DNA from: Akkermansia muciniphila
GTDB lineage: Bacteria > Verrucomicrobiota > Verrucomicrobiia > Limisphaerales > UBA11320
DNA length: 36,151 bases
Reading direction: 5' to 3'
NCBI GenBank assembly: GCA_945861575.1
Contig: CAMAVD010000019.1
Coordinates: 1 to 36,151 of the forward strand
Numbering within the stretch: the first letter of the stretch is position 1; each line of letters starts with the position of its first letter. The notes beneath the pieces were generated by a model that searched no databases, was not told the origin of the DNA, and was given only the letters and a program-made list of their open reading frames with translations. Below are positions 6,409-15,144 of the stretch, one piece after another. A program made the position numbers and the translations under genes.

Positions 6409-9400
6409 TGGGCTGGGGTAACAACCGGAGACACCGCCGTCGCGCCGCGAACCACGGCCCGAACGCCCTCGTTGCTTAGGCTCAAGATCCAGTGAGCGCA
6501 GCGTGATCTGGGGATTCTCCTGAGAAAGAACCTGGCACGCAGCTCCAGCCAAAGACCACGCAGGAAATTCAATGTCCTGTCCTACCACCTCCAGAGAACC
6601 CATCGTCACATCCAGCCCACGCAAGCGCAGCCGCGCATCGCTTGATGCCCAGGCCTTGATGAGATGCATCCAGCGACAGAACCCGGCTTCGCGGGCGCGC
6701 TCGACTTGGCCTCTCATGTTCCCTCCCGGCTGAAGGCCACTCAGATTCAGCACTCTCCAGTCACCTCCGCGCCTGCCCAGAAGGCGCGAGACCAAGGCGG
6801 AGTAGTCCTCAGGCGAGGCCGGATTGATCTCATACCCACGTTCACCTCGATCCGCAAAACCCGCCGCATCCCGGACCCAGACCAGATGTTCCTGCGGCTG
6901 AAGCCGAGCCTGCAAGGCTTCAGACAGGGCATCCCCCGGATTCCCGAAAACCAAAATCGACACCGGATCGGGTGTTGTCGGATCTGGCGTCCGTGGAGCG
7001 CTTCGCTTCCAGGACGGCACATAGGACCACTGGGACAAATCTGGGTGTCGCAAAAACCTCGGCTCCGAAGTCGCGGTCGACATCCCCTTGCGCTCCAGCC
7101 AATATCTCTGTCTCTGGAATGCATAGGTCGGCAGCTCCACCTTCAAGCGCCTCCTGCCCCCGTGCACACCCTTCCAATCCACCTCCACTCCCCAACACCA
7201 CAACTGCCCCAACCCTCCCAGCACCTCTCTCCTCTCCTCCTTCCACAAACTCGTCACACTCCGCGCCTCGACCTTGGCCTGCTTTACCAACTGCGCCAGC
7301 GTCCTCCCCGGCCCCACCTCCACATACACACTCCCCTCCTCCTTCTCCAACTCCTCCACCGCCCCCACAAAATCCACCGCACTCCTCAAGTGCTTCACCC
7401 AATACCCCGCATCCGTCGCCTCCTCTGCCTTCACCCACTTCCCGCTCACATTGCTCACATACCTCTTCTGCGGCTCCTTCAGCTTCACCCGCTTCATCAC
7501 CTCAAGAAACTCCCCCATCATCGGCTCCATCATCCCCGAATGAAACGCGTGCGACGTCGTCAACTCCTTGCATCCCACTCCTCGTCCCTTCAACACCTGC
7601 GCAAATCTCTCGATCGCTTCTCCACGCCCCGACACCACGCTCTGCTTCGGTCCATTATACGCTGCCACTTCCACCCCCTGCCCCTTCACCCACTCCTCCA
7701 CCTCCTGCCTTCCGGCCATCACCGCCATCATCTTTCCACCCTCCAACCCTCCCATCAGTCTCCCACGCTCCGACACCACCCTCACCCCTTCCTCAAAGCT
7801 CACCACTCCCGCCTCCGTCGCGGCCACATACTCTCCGATGCTATGTCCCACCATCCCCTCTGGCTCCACTCCCCAACTCTTCCACAACTGGCACAGCGCA
7901 TACTCCACCACATACAGCGCCACCTGTGCCCACTCTGTCCGATTCAGCTTCACCCTCGCTTCCTCCGTCTCCTCTGACGGATACATCACCCCTCTTAAAT
8001 CCTCTCCTCGGATCGCTTTCAGCGTCTCGCTCCCGGTATCCACCCATTTCCGGAACACCTCTTCCTTCTCATACAGCTCTCGTCCCATCCCCACCCTCTG
8101 GCTCCCCTGCCCGCTGAACAGGAAGATCACACGCGGCTTCATCCCCTCGCTGCTTCCTTCCTGCCAACCCTTCCCCTCTCCCAGCGCCTGCGCCGCTTCC
8201 GCTCGACTCCCCACCACTCGCGCTCTCCTCAACTCAAATCCCTTCCTCCCCGTCTGCAGCGTCCACGCCATGTCCCACAGCGCTTCCTCTCCAGCGCCTT
8301 CCACTCGCTTCTTCAGCCTCTCTTGTCCCTCTCTCAACGCCGTTTCATTCCGCGCCGACATCACCAGCAACTCCAATCCGCTCCCCTCTGGGCTCGTCTC
8401 TCTCTCTGGCGCCTCCTCCACCACCACATGCGCATTCGTCCCTCCGATCCCAAACGAGCTCACTCCCGCTCGCCTGGCATGTCCCTCCCTCTTCCATTCC
8501 CTCAGCTCCGTGTTCACTCGAAACGGGCTCGTCTCAAAATCAATCTTCGGGTTCGGTTTCTCGTAATTCAGGCTCGGTGGGATCTGCCCGTGCTCCAGCG
8601 CTAGAACCGTCTTGATCAGGCCTGCGACTCCCGCGGCAGTATTCAGATGTCCCACGTTGGATTTCAGGGAGCCGAGAGAGCACTTGCTGGTCCCCGCCGG
8701 TCGCGGATCGAAAGCCTCGGTCAGCGCTGCCACCTCGATCGGATCTCCAAGACTCGTTCCCGTCCCATGCGCCTCCACATAGTCGATGGTCTCTGAGCCC
8801 ACCCCAGCGAAGGTCAGGGCCGCCCGAATCACTTCCACCTGCCCCTGATGGCTGGGCGCGGTGTAGCCGATTTTCAAGGCACCATCATTATTGATGGAGG
8901 AACCGCGAATGAGCGCGAGGATACGGTCTCCATCCGCAAGGGCATCCTCGAGACGCTTCAGAACCACCACACCCACACTGCTCCCAAAAACCGTCCCTTG
9001 GGCACGGGAATCAAAGGGCCGGCAATGGCCGTCAGGGGAAAGGATCCCACCTTCGCGGTAAACATATCCCCCCCTCTGCGGAAGGCTGAGTGAGGCACCC
9101 CCAGCTAGGGCCAGGTCGCACTGGTAGCTCAACAGATTCTGGCAGGCCATATGCACCGCCACCAGGGAGGTGGAACAGGCTGTCTGCACCGTCACACTCG
9201 GTCCGCGCAGGTTGAGCTTGTAGCTCACCCGCGTGCTCAAATGGTCCTTGTCTGTGCCGTGAATCAGCAAGGTGCTCAGATCGCCGGTGAGGGAGAGCTC
9301 GCGACCATTGGCAAGGAGGTTAAACAGATAGCCCGGTGAAGCGACCCCCCCAAAGACGCCTGCGGTGCTGCCGACTCGGTCTGGGTCCTGCCCCGCAGAC

Positions 9401-9717
9401 TCCAGCGCTTCCCACGCGCACTCGAGAAAGAGCCTCTGCTGCGGATCCGTGATCTCGGCGTCACGAGCTGAGTAACCAAAGAAAGAGGCATCGAAGAGCT
9501 CGATGTCTTCCAGAAGCCCGAAGGCCCCGACAAACCCAGGGGTCTTGGCCGCTGCTTCCCTCACGAGCGGATCGAGCTCCGTCGGCTTGAAAAAAGAAAT
9601 ACTCTCCACACCCTGTGCGAGGTTATTCCAGAAGCGTTCAAGATCAGCCGCGCCGGGGAAACGCCCAGCCATGCCAATGAGTGCGACGGTTTGTGAATCG
9701 ATATCTTGGTGACTCAT
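5365..9717 (-). CDS. Type I polyketide synthase (KS-AT-truncated KR) read through into an EEP-like protein
   Basis: A 1450-residue reading frame. Ketosynthase: residues about 8-430, with active Cys181 (TACSTS), His317 (EAHGTGTSLGDP) and His357 (KSNVGH), all intact. Acyltransferase: about 525-840, with FSGQGSQ, active Ser626 (GHSIG) and HAFH (723-726), the signature of malonyl-CoA specificity. The post-AT linker PTYAFQRQRYW is at 863-873. Residues about 897-1078 resemble the structural half of a ketoreductase domain (SLEVVGQD, then NPQITLRSLDL), but the catalytic Rossmann half is absent. There is no ACP and no thioesterase. After a low-complexity Arg/Gly/Ser stretch (1081-1100) the frame continues into a secreted EEP-like domain. 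It overlaps the upstream NRPS gene by four bases (ATGA), so it should accept the NRPS-bound intermediate and extend it with one malonyl unit, given an external carrier protein. A single-base frame error near 6476-6483 is suspected. Confidence 0.88.
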   Translation of the reverse strand: MSHQDIDSQTVALIGMAGRFPGAADLERFWNNLAQGVESISFFKPTELDPLVREAAAKTPGFVGAFGLLEDIELFDASFFGYSARDAEITDPQQRLFLECAWEALESAGQDPDRVGSTAGVFGGVASPGYLFNLLANGRELSLTGDLSTLLIHGTDKDHLSTRVSYKLNLRGPSVTVQTACSTSLVAVHMACQNLLSYQCDLALAGGASLSLPQRGGYVYREGGILSPDGHCRPFDSRAQGTVFGSSVGVVVLKRLEDALADGDRILALIRGSSINNDGALKIGYTAPSHQGQVEVIRAALTFAGVGSETIDYVEAHGTGTSLGDPIEVAALTEAFDPRPAGTSKCSLGSLKSNVGHLNTAAGVAGLIKTVLALEHGQIPPSLNYEKPNPKIDFETSPFRVNTELREWKREGHARRAGVSSFGIGGTNAHVVVEEAPERETSPEGSGLELLVMSARNETALREGQERLKKRVEGAGEEALWDMAWTLQTGRKGFELRRARVVGSRAEAAQALGEGKGWQEGSSEGMKPRVIFLFSGQGSQRVGMGRELYEKEEVFRKWVDTGSETLKAIRGEDLRGVMYPSEETEEARVKLNRTEWAQVALYVVEYALCQLWKSWGVEPEGMVGHSIGEYVAATEAGVVSFEEGVRVVSERGRLMGGLEGGKMMAVMAGRQEVEEWVKGQGVEVAAYNGPKQSVVSGRGEAIERFAQVLKGRGVGCKELTTSHAFHSGMMEPMMGEFLEVMKRVKLKEPQKRYVSNVSGKWVKAEEATDAGYWVKHLRSAVDFVGAVEELEKEEGSVYVEVGPGRTLAQLVKQAKVEARSVTSLWKEERREVLGGLGQLWCWGVEVDWKGVHGGRRRLKVELPTYAFQRQRYWLERKGMSTATSEPRFLRHPDLSQWSYVPSWKRSAPRTPDPTTPDPVSILVFGNPGDALSEALQARLQPQEHLVWVRDAAGFADRGERGYEINPASPEDYSALVSRLLGRRGGDWRVLNLSGLQPGGNMRGQVERAREAGFCRWMHLIKAWASSDARLRLRGLDVTMGSLEVVGQDIEFPAWSLAGAACQVLSQENPQITLRSLDLEPKQRGRSGRGSRRDGGVSGCYPSPMMNAISRTLRATVRGSCSCGSSSRTLKRSLAAVFLSGLLSALAWLSCLGVGLNVAASSVKSQAGQDIRIGFWKLRNLRDFGHERSDFRAIAGVLHSMDCVAVTEVYDDRALSKLANELTILGGRWNKVKNKRRVGFTHATSERYAILYRSDRLEVVDDAYTLSRADSTVSSRLGRQRIEHRPFLCKFATLDQRFDFTLMVMNATRRSLPNKDKSGSLPTKPHAYTDAEIEGLRDVLGGVLGKDPKDRDFILLGNFQRDVGTPSLAEILSLPGMVDLARPDQPTTLEGDHTFAHIFFQSQNLTEFHGKSGVDRFEQTWFDGNVAEALRTCSDQRPIWMTLTIPARDDD
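7120..8575 (-). other. Compositionally distinct block covering the KS-AT linker and AT domain
   Basis: Within the PKS gene this block is extremely purine-rich on the coding strand. In 7201-7260 only 15 of 60 plus-strand bases are purines, against 26 of 60 in 8701-8760 in the KS part. Codons shift too: AGG for Arg, TTG for Leu, and GAG, AAG, GTG and GGG dominate, while the KS part uses CGC, CGG or CGT for Arg. The block runs from about residue 381 (next to NYEKPNPKIDF) to about 866 (PTYAFQRQRYW), two highly conserved PKS motifs. Long open frames on the opposite strand here are a by-product of the bias. It looks like an AT unit acquired or exchanged by recombination. Confidence 0.65.
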
Positions 9718-12700
9718 GACGAACGGTTACGACGGGCATGTTCGCGCTGACGGTCCAAGGCGCGGGTTCTCTGACTGGCGCGCTCCGCCAGGCTGCGCGT
9801 GGGCGGGGCGGATGGCTGAGCTCCGTTTTCCAAATGGCGGACCAGGCGTCGAACGGTCGGATGCTTAAAGAGGTCCAGCAGCGTAGGCTTGGTCTCCAGC
9901 ACAGATGAGAGGCGCTGATGCAAGCGCACAACCAAGAGGGAATGCCCCCCAAGATCAAAGAAGTTATCGTCGACACCCACCCGACTCACCCCGAGGACTT
10001 CCTTCCAGACCTCGGCCACGCGGATCTCCAGACTACCCGATGGCTCCACGGACGTTGTAGACGGACTGGGTCCAGGCTCTCCAGGTTGGGGTAAGGCGCT
10101 GACGTCCAGCTTCCCATTGGGTGTCAGAGGCAGTCCTTCCAGAACCACAAAGACAGAGGGCACCATGTAGTCCGGTAGGCTCTCCGCCATCGTTCGCCGC
10201 AGCAGGTCCTGCCCAGGCGGCGGCTTTACTGCAGGCACGAAGTAGCCCACCAAACGCTCGCTATCCGAGGCGTCTGCTCGCGGAACAACCACCGCCTGCT
10301 GCACTCCCGCACAGCCGCTCAGCACCGCCGTCACCTCACCCAACTCCACTCGAAAGCCCCGCACCTTCACCTGCTGGTCCGAGCGCCCTAGAAAATCTAC
10401 CGTCCCCTCTGGACGATACCTCCCCAAATCGCCCGTCCGGTAGAGTCCGAAGCGCGGCAGGCCAACCGTTCCGAAAGACGTGAATCGCTCAAGGGTGCCC
10501 TCGGGGTCCCCGAGATATCCCATCGAGAGATAGGGTGTGCGCACTTGAATCTCGCCCGGTTCACCCACACCGGCCAAATGCCCAGAGGCGTTCATCACCA
10601 GCAGATCCACCCCATCGATGCCACGCCCGATAGGCAGCCGCTCCGGCTTACCCTGGAGGAGCTCCTCGTCGCCGACTCGATGAAACGCCATCGCCTGCGG
10701 TGTTTCAGTCGCGCCGTAAAAGACCACACAGTTCACGTCGGGAGCGAGGGAGCGGAGGCGCCGCACATCCTCTCGAAGCAACGCGTCTCCGCCATAGAAT
10801 GCATAGCGCAGTGACGCCAGTTTCGCACCAGTGGATCCATCACTCTCCAGCCCGGACACCCCCTGAAGGAGAAGCCGACCCAGCGGGGGTGTGAGATGGC
10901 AGACGCTAATGGATTGATCTCGCAGCCAAGGACCCCACGAGGCGGGTCCAGCGGCGTCCTCGGGTGGCACCACAAGAGTCGCACCAATGGACAGCGGGGT
11001 CAGGATGTCCCGTAGGATCGGGTCGTGTGCAAGACCGGAAAGCATGCTAAATCGGTCCTCAAGGCGAAAGGCATGCGTCTCGATATGCCAGCGAAGGAAA
11101 TGTCCAAGCGGGCGATGCGTTCCCACCACGGCTTTGGGTCGGCCTGAAGACCCCGACGTGAAGGCGAAGTAGGCGGTGGTGTCTGGAGTGATCGAGAAGG
11201 AAACGGGCTCAGGCTGGGCTGGAACCTCGACGGAGAGCGTGCCATCCAAAGCGATCGATAGCTGCTGAGGCACATCGGCGGCCAACTGCGCGAGCAGACC
11301 GTCCGGCTGACGGATGCTGGATCCTCGAATCAGAGCGCGCGGCGCAACTGCACGCCAATAGCTGGCGAGCCGCGCGTCCGGATACGATGGGTCGAGGATG
11401 ACGAAGGCGGCGCCAGATCGTAACACCCCTAGAACTGCGATCGCCAACGCAGCCGAACGGTCAAAATGGAGCGCAACACAATCGCCCGCAGCCACTCCGG
11501 CACCACGCAGCCATCGCGCGATGCGCCTACTGACCTCATCCACTTCACGGTAGGTCCAACCGCGGAGGGAATCCTCGATCGCGATGCGATCAGGATAGCG
11601 CTCCGCAGCGCGCTCAAAAAGTCCGTGGGCAAGACCCTCGTCCAAGACAACCGGTCGGACCTCTGCCAAGGGCAAGCGTGCCACTGACCCTGGAGTCAGG
11701 AGGCTTAACGAATCGATCCCGACTGTCGGCCTAGCGGTCGCCTGCTCCAGAAAGCTCACCAACTGGGACAGCATTCCCTCGATCCGGACGCCTGTGAAAA
11801 GATCCCGGTTGTAGGCAAGCGCCAGCTGAAGCGAGGAACCCTGTTCCAGTCCGTAGAGCGTAAGATCAAATTTGGAATCAATCTCGGTGGAGATCTGCCC
11901 GTCGCGGGCAGGAAAACCTTCCATGGGAAGTTCGGACGCCTGAGAAGAGCCCGCTCCCTCAACGGAGAAGTTGAAGAAGTTCAACATCACCTGGAAAATC
12001 GGAGTGCGGCTTGCGTCACGCTGACCGCCGTGGCCCGCCACCACTTGTTCAAACGGCAGATCCTGATTCGCGAAGGCCGCCGAGGCCGTTTGGCGGGCGC
12101 GCCCAAGAAGTTCGACAAAGGAGGGGTTGCCCGAAGCATTCAGGCGCATGGACAGGGTATTGACGAAGAACCCGACCAAGTTCTCGGTTTCCTCGTGTCG
12201 ACGTCCCGCCACCGGGGTGCCGATCACCACATCGCGCTGGCCCGCCAAGCGGGCCAATTGGGCACCCCAGGCTCCCAGGAGGAGCATGAACAGAGTGACA
12301 CCCTCCCGCTGGGCCAGGGACCGAACCGCCTGGGTGAGTGTTTCCGACAGGACGAGACGTCGGCTGTCCCCGCGGAAGGTCTGGAGCGCGGGCCGGACCA
12401 CATCGAGAGGGAGATCCAACGGCGCTATGCCCGAAAGTTGACGCTTCCAAAAGTCAGCCTGAGATTGGAACTCCGCCTGGGCTGCAGGACCCCGTTGCCA
12501 CACGCAGAAATCACCGTAGCTGATCGGCAGCACCGGCAACGTAGACGGCGTCCTGGTCACCTCAGCGCGATACAGCTCTCGCAAATCGCGAACCAGCACG
12601 CCAATCGACCACCCATCGAAGATGATGTGATGGAGGGTCATCAGCAGCACGTGGTCGTCCGCTCCCAGCCGCAACAGCCGGGCCCGGATCAGGGAGCCAC

Positions 12701-13187
12701 TGTCGAAACGAAACGCTTCGTTCCGCTGGGCGGTAGCCATTTCAATGGCTTTAGCGAGCGCGGCCTCCGGCGGCAGCCCGCTCAGATCCTCAAAGGCCAA
12801 GCGGGAACCCCCTGCCGGTTCCACCCGTTGGGTCGGTTCACCGCCTTCCGACACGATCGCCGTCCGCAGGGCCTCGTGGCGACTCAGCAGGGCGGCGAAG
12901 GCTCGACACATCGCGTCGACGTCCAGAAACGCACGGATCCGATAGCTCATCGGCCCATTGTAAACCGTCGTGCCTGGCTCCAATTGCTCGAAGAACCACA
13001 CCCGCTGTTGGGAAAAGGATAACGGCGCATGCTGTCCCTCGGGCCGACGCGGGATACGCCGCCCCCGCTCCTCCTGCGCTTGGCGGTCGCGGAGCATCTT
13101 TTCGAACAGGGCACGCTTCTCCGGTGGCAGACGGGCAATCCGCCGGGCGACCGCATCCGTGCCGTCACTGTTGCTCTCGTAAGTCAT
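9714..13187 (-). CDS. Non-ribosomal peptide synthetase, single module C-A-PCP
   Basis: A 1157-residue one-module NRPS. Condensation domain: about 53-495, with the SFSQQRVWF motif and the active HHIIFDG (186-192) intact. Adenylation domain: about 520-1035, with A3 TSGSSGRPK (677-685), A5 YGATETP (824-830), A7 YRTGD (916-920), A8 KVRGFRVELGE (941-951) and A10 NGKLDVSALP with Lys1026. The A4 region reads LAHDPILRD with Asp722 in place of the common FDxS form, so the amino acid cannot be read simply. Carrier protein: about 1050-1120, LGGHS with phosphopantetheine Ser1083. A basic helical tail (SLAERASQRTRALDRQRE) probably docks to the PKS. The N-terminal condensation domain implies an upstream acyl or peptidyl donor that is not in the window. 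It is the first gene of the operon, with a four-base overlap to the PKS; only a weak ribosome site precedes it. Confidence 0.95.
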   Translation of the reverse strand: MTYESNSDGTDAVARRIARLPPEKRALFEKMLRDRQAQEERGRRIPRRPEGQHAPLSFSQQRVWFFEQLEPGTTVYNGPMSYRIRAFLDVDAMCRAFAALLSRHEALRTAIVSEGGEPTQRVEPAGGSRLAFEDLSGLPPEAALAKAIEMATAQRNEAFRFDSGSLIRARLLRLGADDHVLLMTLHHIIFDGWSIGVLVRDLRELYRAEVTRTPSTLPVLPISYGDFCVWQRGPAAQAEFQSQADFWKRQLSGIAPLDLPLDVVRPALQTFRGDSRRLVLSETLTQAVRSLAQREGVTLFMLLLGAWGAQLARLAGQRDVVIGTPVAGRRHEETENLVGFFVNTLSMRLNASGNPSFVELLGRARQTASAAFANQDLPFEQVVAGHGGQRDASRTPIFQVMLNFFNFSVEGAGSSQASELPMEGFPARDGQISTEIDSKFDLTLYGLEQGSSLQLALAYNRDLFTGVRIEGMLSQLVSFLEQATARPTVGIDSLSLLTPGSVARLPLAEVRPVVLDEGLAHGLFERAAERYPDRIAIEDSLRGWTYREVDEVSRRIARWLRGAGVAAGDCVALHFDRSAALAIAVLGVLRSGAAFVILDPSYPDARLASYWRAVAPRALIRGSSIRQPDGLLAQLAADVPQQLSIALDGTLSVEVPAQPEPVSFSITPDTTAYFAFTSGSSGRPKAVVGTHRPLGHFLRWHIETHAFRLEDRFSMLSGLAHDPILRDILTPLSIGATLVVPPEDAAGPASWGPWLRDQSISVCHLTPPLGRLLLQGVSGLESDGSTGAKLASLRYAFYGGDALLREDVRRLRSLAPDVNCVVFYGATETPQAMAFHRVGDEELLQGKPERLPIGRGIDGVDLLVMNASGHLAGVGEPGEIQVRTPYLSMGYLGDPEGTLERFTSFGTVGLPRFGLYRTGDLGRYRPEGTVDFLGRSDQQVKVRGFRVELGEVTAVLSGCAGVQQAVVVPRADASDSERLVGYFVPAVKPPPGQDLLRRTMAESLPDYMVPSVFVVLEGLPLTPNGKLDVSALPQPGEPGPSPSTTSVEPSGSLEIRVAEVWKEVLGVSRVGVDDNFFDLGGHSLLVVRLHQRLSSVLETKPTLLDLFKHPTVRRLVRHLENGAQPSAPPTRSLAERASQRTRALDRQREHARRNRSS

Positions 13188-13709
13188 TCATCCAAAACAC
13201 CGTCAGAGTAATCTTCGACCATTCGGCAGGTTGCTGAACCCCGCACGAAGCGGTTTGATTCTAGCTTGGATTCGGCTAAGGACTCAATGAGTTTCAGGCC
13301 CAGGAAGAATGGGGGGCAGTTGTCGCATTGTCCCTGCCCATACAGCAAAGCAAGCCCCCATAACGGGTGCGATTGGAGCTCGTGGTCATCAAGTATCTGC
13401 GTTTTAATGAGACTCCCCCAGAAACCCTCCCGAACCGGACATCAGTAACGTTCGAAGAGCCTTGGGATGAAGAACGACTCTTCGTGCGAGGAATTCCCGT
13501 TGGTCCGCTAGAAGGTCTCTCGGTCTCAACCCTCTCCCTGTAGCGACAAATTAACGAGGCCTAGATGGAGAACTCTTCGGGTGTGGGGCCGGTCTGGGAT
13601 GCAGGGAGCTCCTGAAAGATCCAGGTTAGGCGGCGAGCGCGGAGGAGTGGCTTCGGTGTTTGGCAAGAGACCTCGTATAAGTCCTTCAATCCAGGTTCGC
13701 TTTCATGCT
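13188..13709. other. Intergenic region upstream of the NRPS operon
   Basis: About 520 bases between the start of the NRPS gene and the end of the antiporter gene. It should hold the promoter of the NRPS-PKS operon, but I see no convincing -35/-10 pair, operator or terminator hairpin. The only coding-like stretch is the small plus-strand frame listed separately at 13367-13543. Confidence 0.4.
13367..13543 (+). CDS. Possible small protein or gene remnant (58 aa)
   Basis: A short frame opening with GTG (13367) directly after a TAA (13361-13363) and closed by TAG (13541-13543). The translation has an ordinary, well-mixed composition (VVIKYLRFNETPPETL, then TSVTFEEPWDEERLFVRGIP) and does not look like a shadow of another gene, as no gene lies opposite. 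A second GTG at 13382 would give 53 residues. There is no ribosome site, no recognisable family and no partner gene. It could be the leftover of a decayed gene. Confidence 0.22.
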   Translation: MRLELVVIKYLRFNETPPETLPNRTSVTFEEPWDEERLFVRGIPVGPLEGLSVSTLSL

Positions 13710-15029
13710 TCAAAAAACCCGCCAGCGTGAAAAGAAGAGAAGGGACACCAGACCCATCAACGGCACTAGGATCGGGAACGCATACTTGAACAAATAGGCA
13801 AAGAAGCTGGGTGTCTTCACTTTGGACTGCTCCGAGATGGCCTTCACCATGAAATTGGGACCGTTGCCGATATAGGTCATGGCTCCGAAGAAGACCGCTC
13901 CGAGCGAGATGGCAATCAGCTCATGATCGTGGGCTGCAACCAGCTGTCTGACCTGGGCCGGATCGTTCAAACTGAGACCGTGCATGCCCATCGCGGCTGC
14001 CAGAAAGGTGAGATAGGTGGGCGCATTGTCCAAAACACCGGAAAGGATCCCGGTGAACCAAAAGAATTTCATCTCCGAGTTTAAACCAAACTGAGCCGAG
14101 TGGCCTTCCAGATAGTCGAGAGCAGGCACCATGGTCGCAAAGATTCCCACAAAGAGCCAGGCCACCTCCCGGATCGGATGAAAGTTGAAGTTATTCGACT
14201 CATGCACGGCTTTAGGCGTGGCAAAGTAGGACCCAACCGCAGCGGCAATCATCAGCGCCTCGCTCAGGCCGGGAGGTGATTTGACGAAAACGCCCACAAG
14301 GATCAGCCCTAGGAATGCCAGGTTGCGCCAGCCACTCACCGTCCAGATCTCTTTCCCCGTTTCTTCATCACGAATCCGCTTGGGTGCGCGAAGAAAATTA
14401 ATCCGGTCGAAAACATAGAAAATCAACAGCAGCGCTCCCACGACGATCAGCCACGCCTGCCAGCATTTTTCCAGCACCCACCAGAAGGGAACGCCCTTCA
14501 AATATCCCAAGAACAGCGGCGGGTCGCCGATCGGGGTCAGTGATCCTCCGACATTACTGACGATGAAGATGAAGAATACGATGTGAAACGAGGTGATCCT
14601 ATACTTGTTCATGCGGATCCAGGGCCGAATCAACAGCATCGAGGCGCCGGTGGTGCCGATGAAATTGGCGAGGATCGCACCGACCAGAAGGAAGAGACAG
14701 TTGACCCAGGGCTTTGCCTCGCCTTTCACATTAATATGGATGCCTCCTGTCACCACAAAAAGCGACCCCACCAACGCGATGAAACTTACATATTCATGCG
14801 CTACATGAAGCATCCGGATCCCGTTATTGAGTCCGAAGACATAGTAGCAGGTTGTGATGGCACCCAGGGCTAAAGCAACCTTGGGGAAGTGCTGTTCCCA
14901 CCAGTGGGCATTAATGAAGGGCATCAGGGCAATGGCCAAGAGCATGAGGACGAAGGGCAGAATCATCCCGGGGTGCGGATCCACCACGGCGGCGATCACA
15001 TGGATCGAAGCGTCGGCGCAGAGCGTCAT
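13710..15029 (-). CDS. Sodium:proton antiporter, NhaD-like (ion transporter superfamily)
   Basis: A polytopic inner-membrane protein of about 439 residues with roughly 11-12 hydrophobic segments. Features typical of the NhaD branch of the ion-transporter superfamily are the re-entrant segment SNVGGSLTPIGDPPLFLGYL, the second half-repeat with LSGVLDNAPTYLTFLAAAMG, and GAMTYIGNGPNFMVKAI. It would exchange Na+ or Li+ for protons, for pH and salt balance. An in-frame extension up to 15242 exists but runs through the bioA terminator and the bioA 3' end, and reads as Trp/Ser/Pro-rich nonsense. The ATG at 15029 gives the family's usual length and a sensible N-terminus (TLCADASIHVIAAVVDPHPG). It appears to be a single transcription unit. 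Confidence 0.88.
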   Translation of the reverse strand: MTLCADASIHVIAAVVDPHPGMILPFVLMLLAIALMPFINAHWWEQHFPKVALALGAITTCYYVFGLNNGIRMLHVAHEYVSFIALVGSLFVVTGGIHINVKGEAKPWVNCLFLLVGAILANFIGTTGASMLLIRPWIRMNKYRITSFHIVFFIFIVSNVGGSLTPIGDPPLFLGYLKGVPFWWVLEKCWQAWLIVVGALLLIFYVFDRINFLRAPKRIRDEETGKEIWTVSGWRNLAFLGLILVGVFVKSPPGLSEALMIAAAVGSYFATPKAVHESNNFNFHPIREVAWLFVGIFATMVPALDYLEGHSAQFGLNSEMKFFWFTGILSGVLDNAPTYLTFLAAAMGMHGLSLNDPAQVRQLVAAHDHELIAISLGAVFFGAMTYIGNGPNFMVKAISEQSKVKTPSFFAYLFKYAFPILVPLMGLVSLLFFSRWRVF

Positions 15030-15096
15030 ACCTGGAGACTGCCGACCACACATCCACACTTCAAGGATAGCCTTAGCTGGGTTGAAAACTGCCCTC

Positions 15097-15129
15097 AAAA
15101 AAACAAGAGCCCCCCCACTCGGGGGGCTC
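15097..15129 (-). terminator. Rho-independent terminator of the bioA operon
   Basis: On the minus strand a 9-bp stem (GAGCCCCCC paired with GGGGGGCTC, 5-base loop, 15107-15129) is followed by TTG and a run of seven T (15103-15097). It begins 16 bases after the bioA stop and separates the bioA operon from the antiporter gene. Confidence 0.9.
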
Positions 15130-15144
15130 GTCAGGCCAGGGGTG

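Noticed and set aside
6664..8566. Three long plus-strand open frames (up to 437 codons) opposite the PKS gene
   Set aside because: They are Pro/Ser/His/Leu-rich with no domain, and arise from the extreme purine bias of the AT block on the coding strand.
12030..13022. A 330-codon plus-strand frame opposite the NRPS condensation domain
   Set aside because: Arg/Gln/His-rich, no family, and the opposite strand encodes an intact condensation domain.
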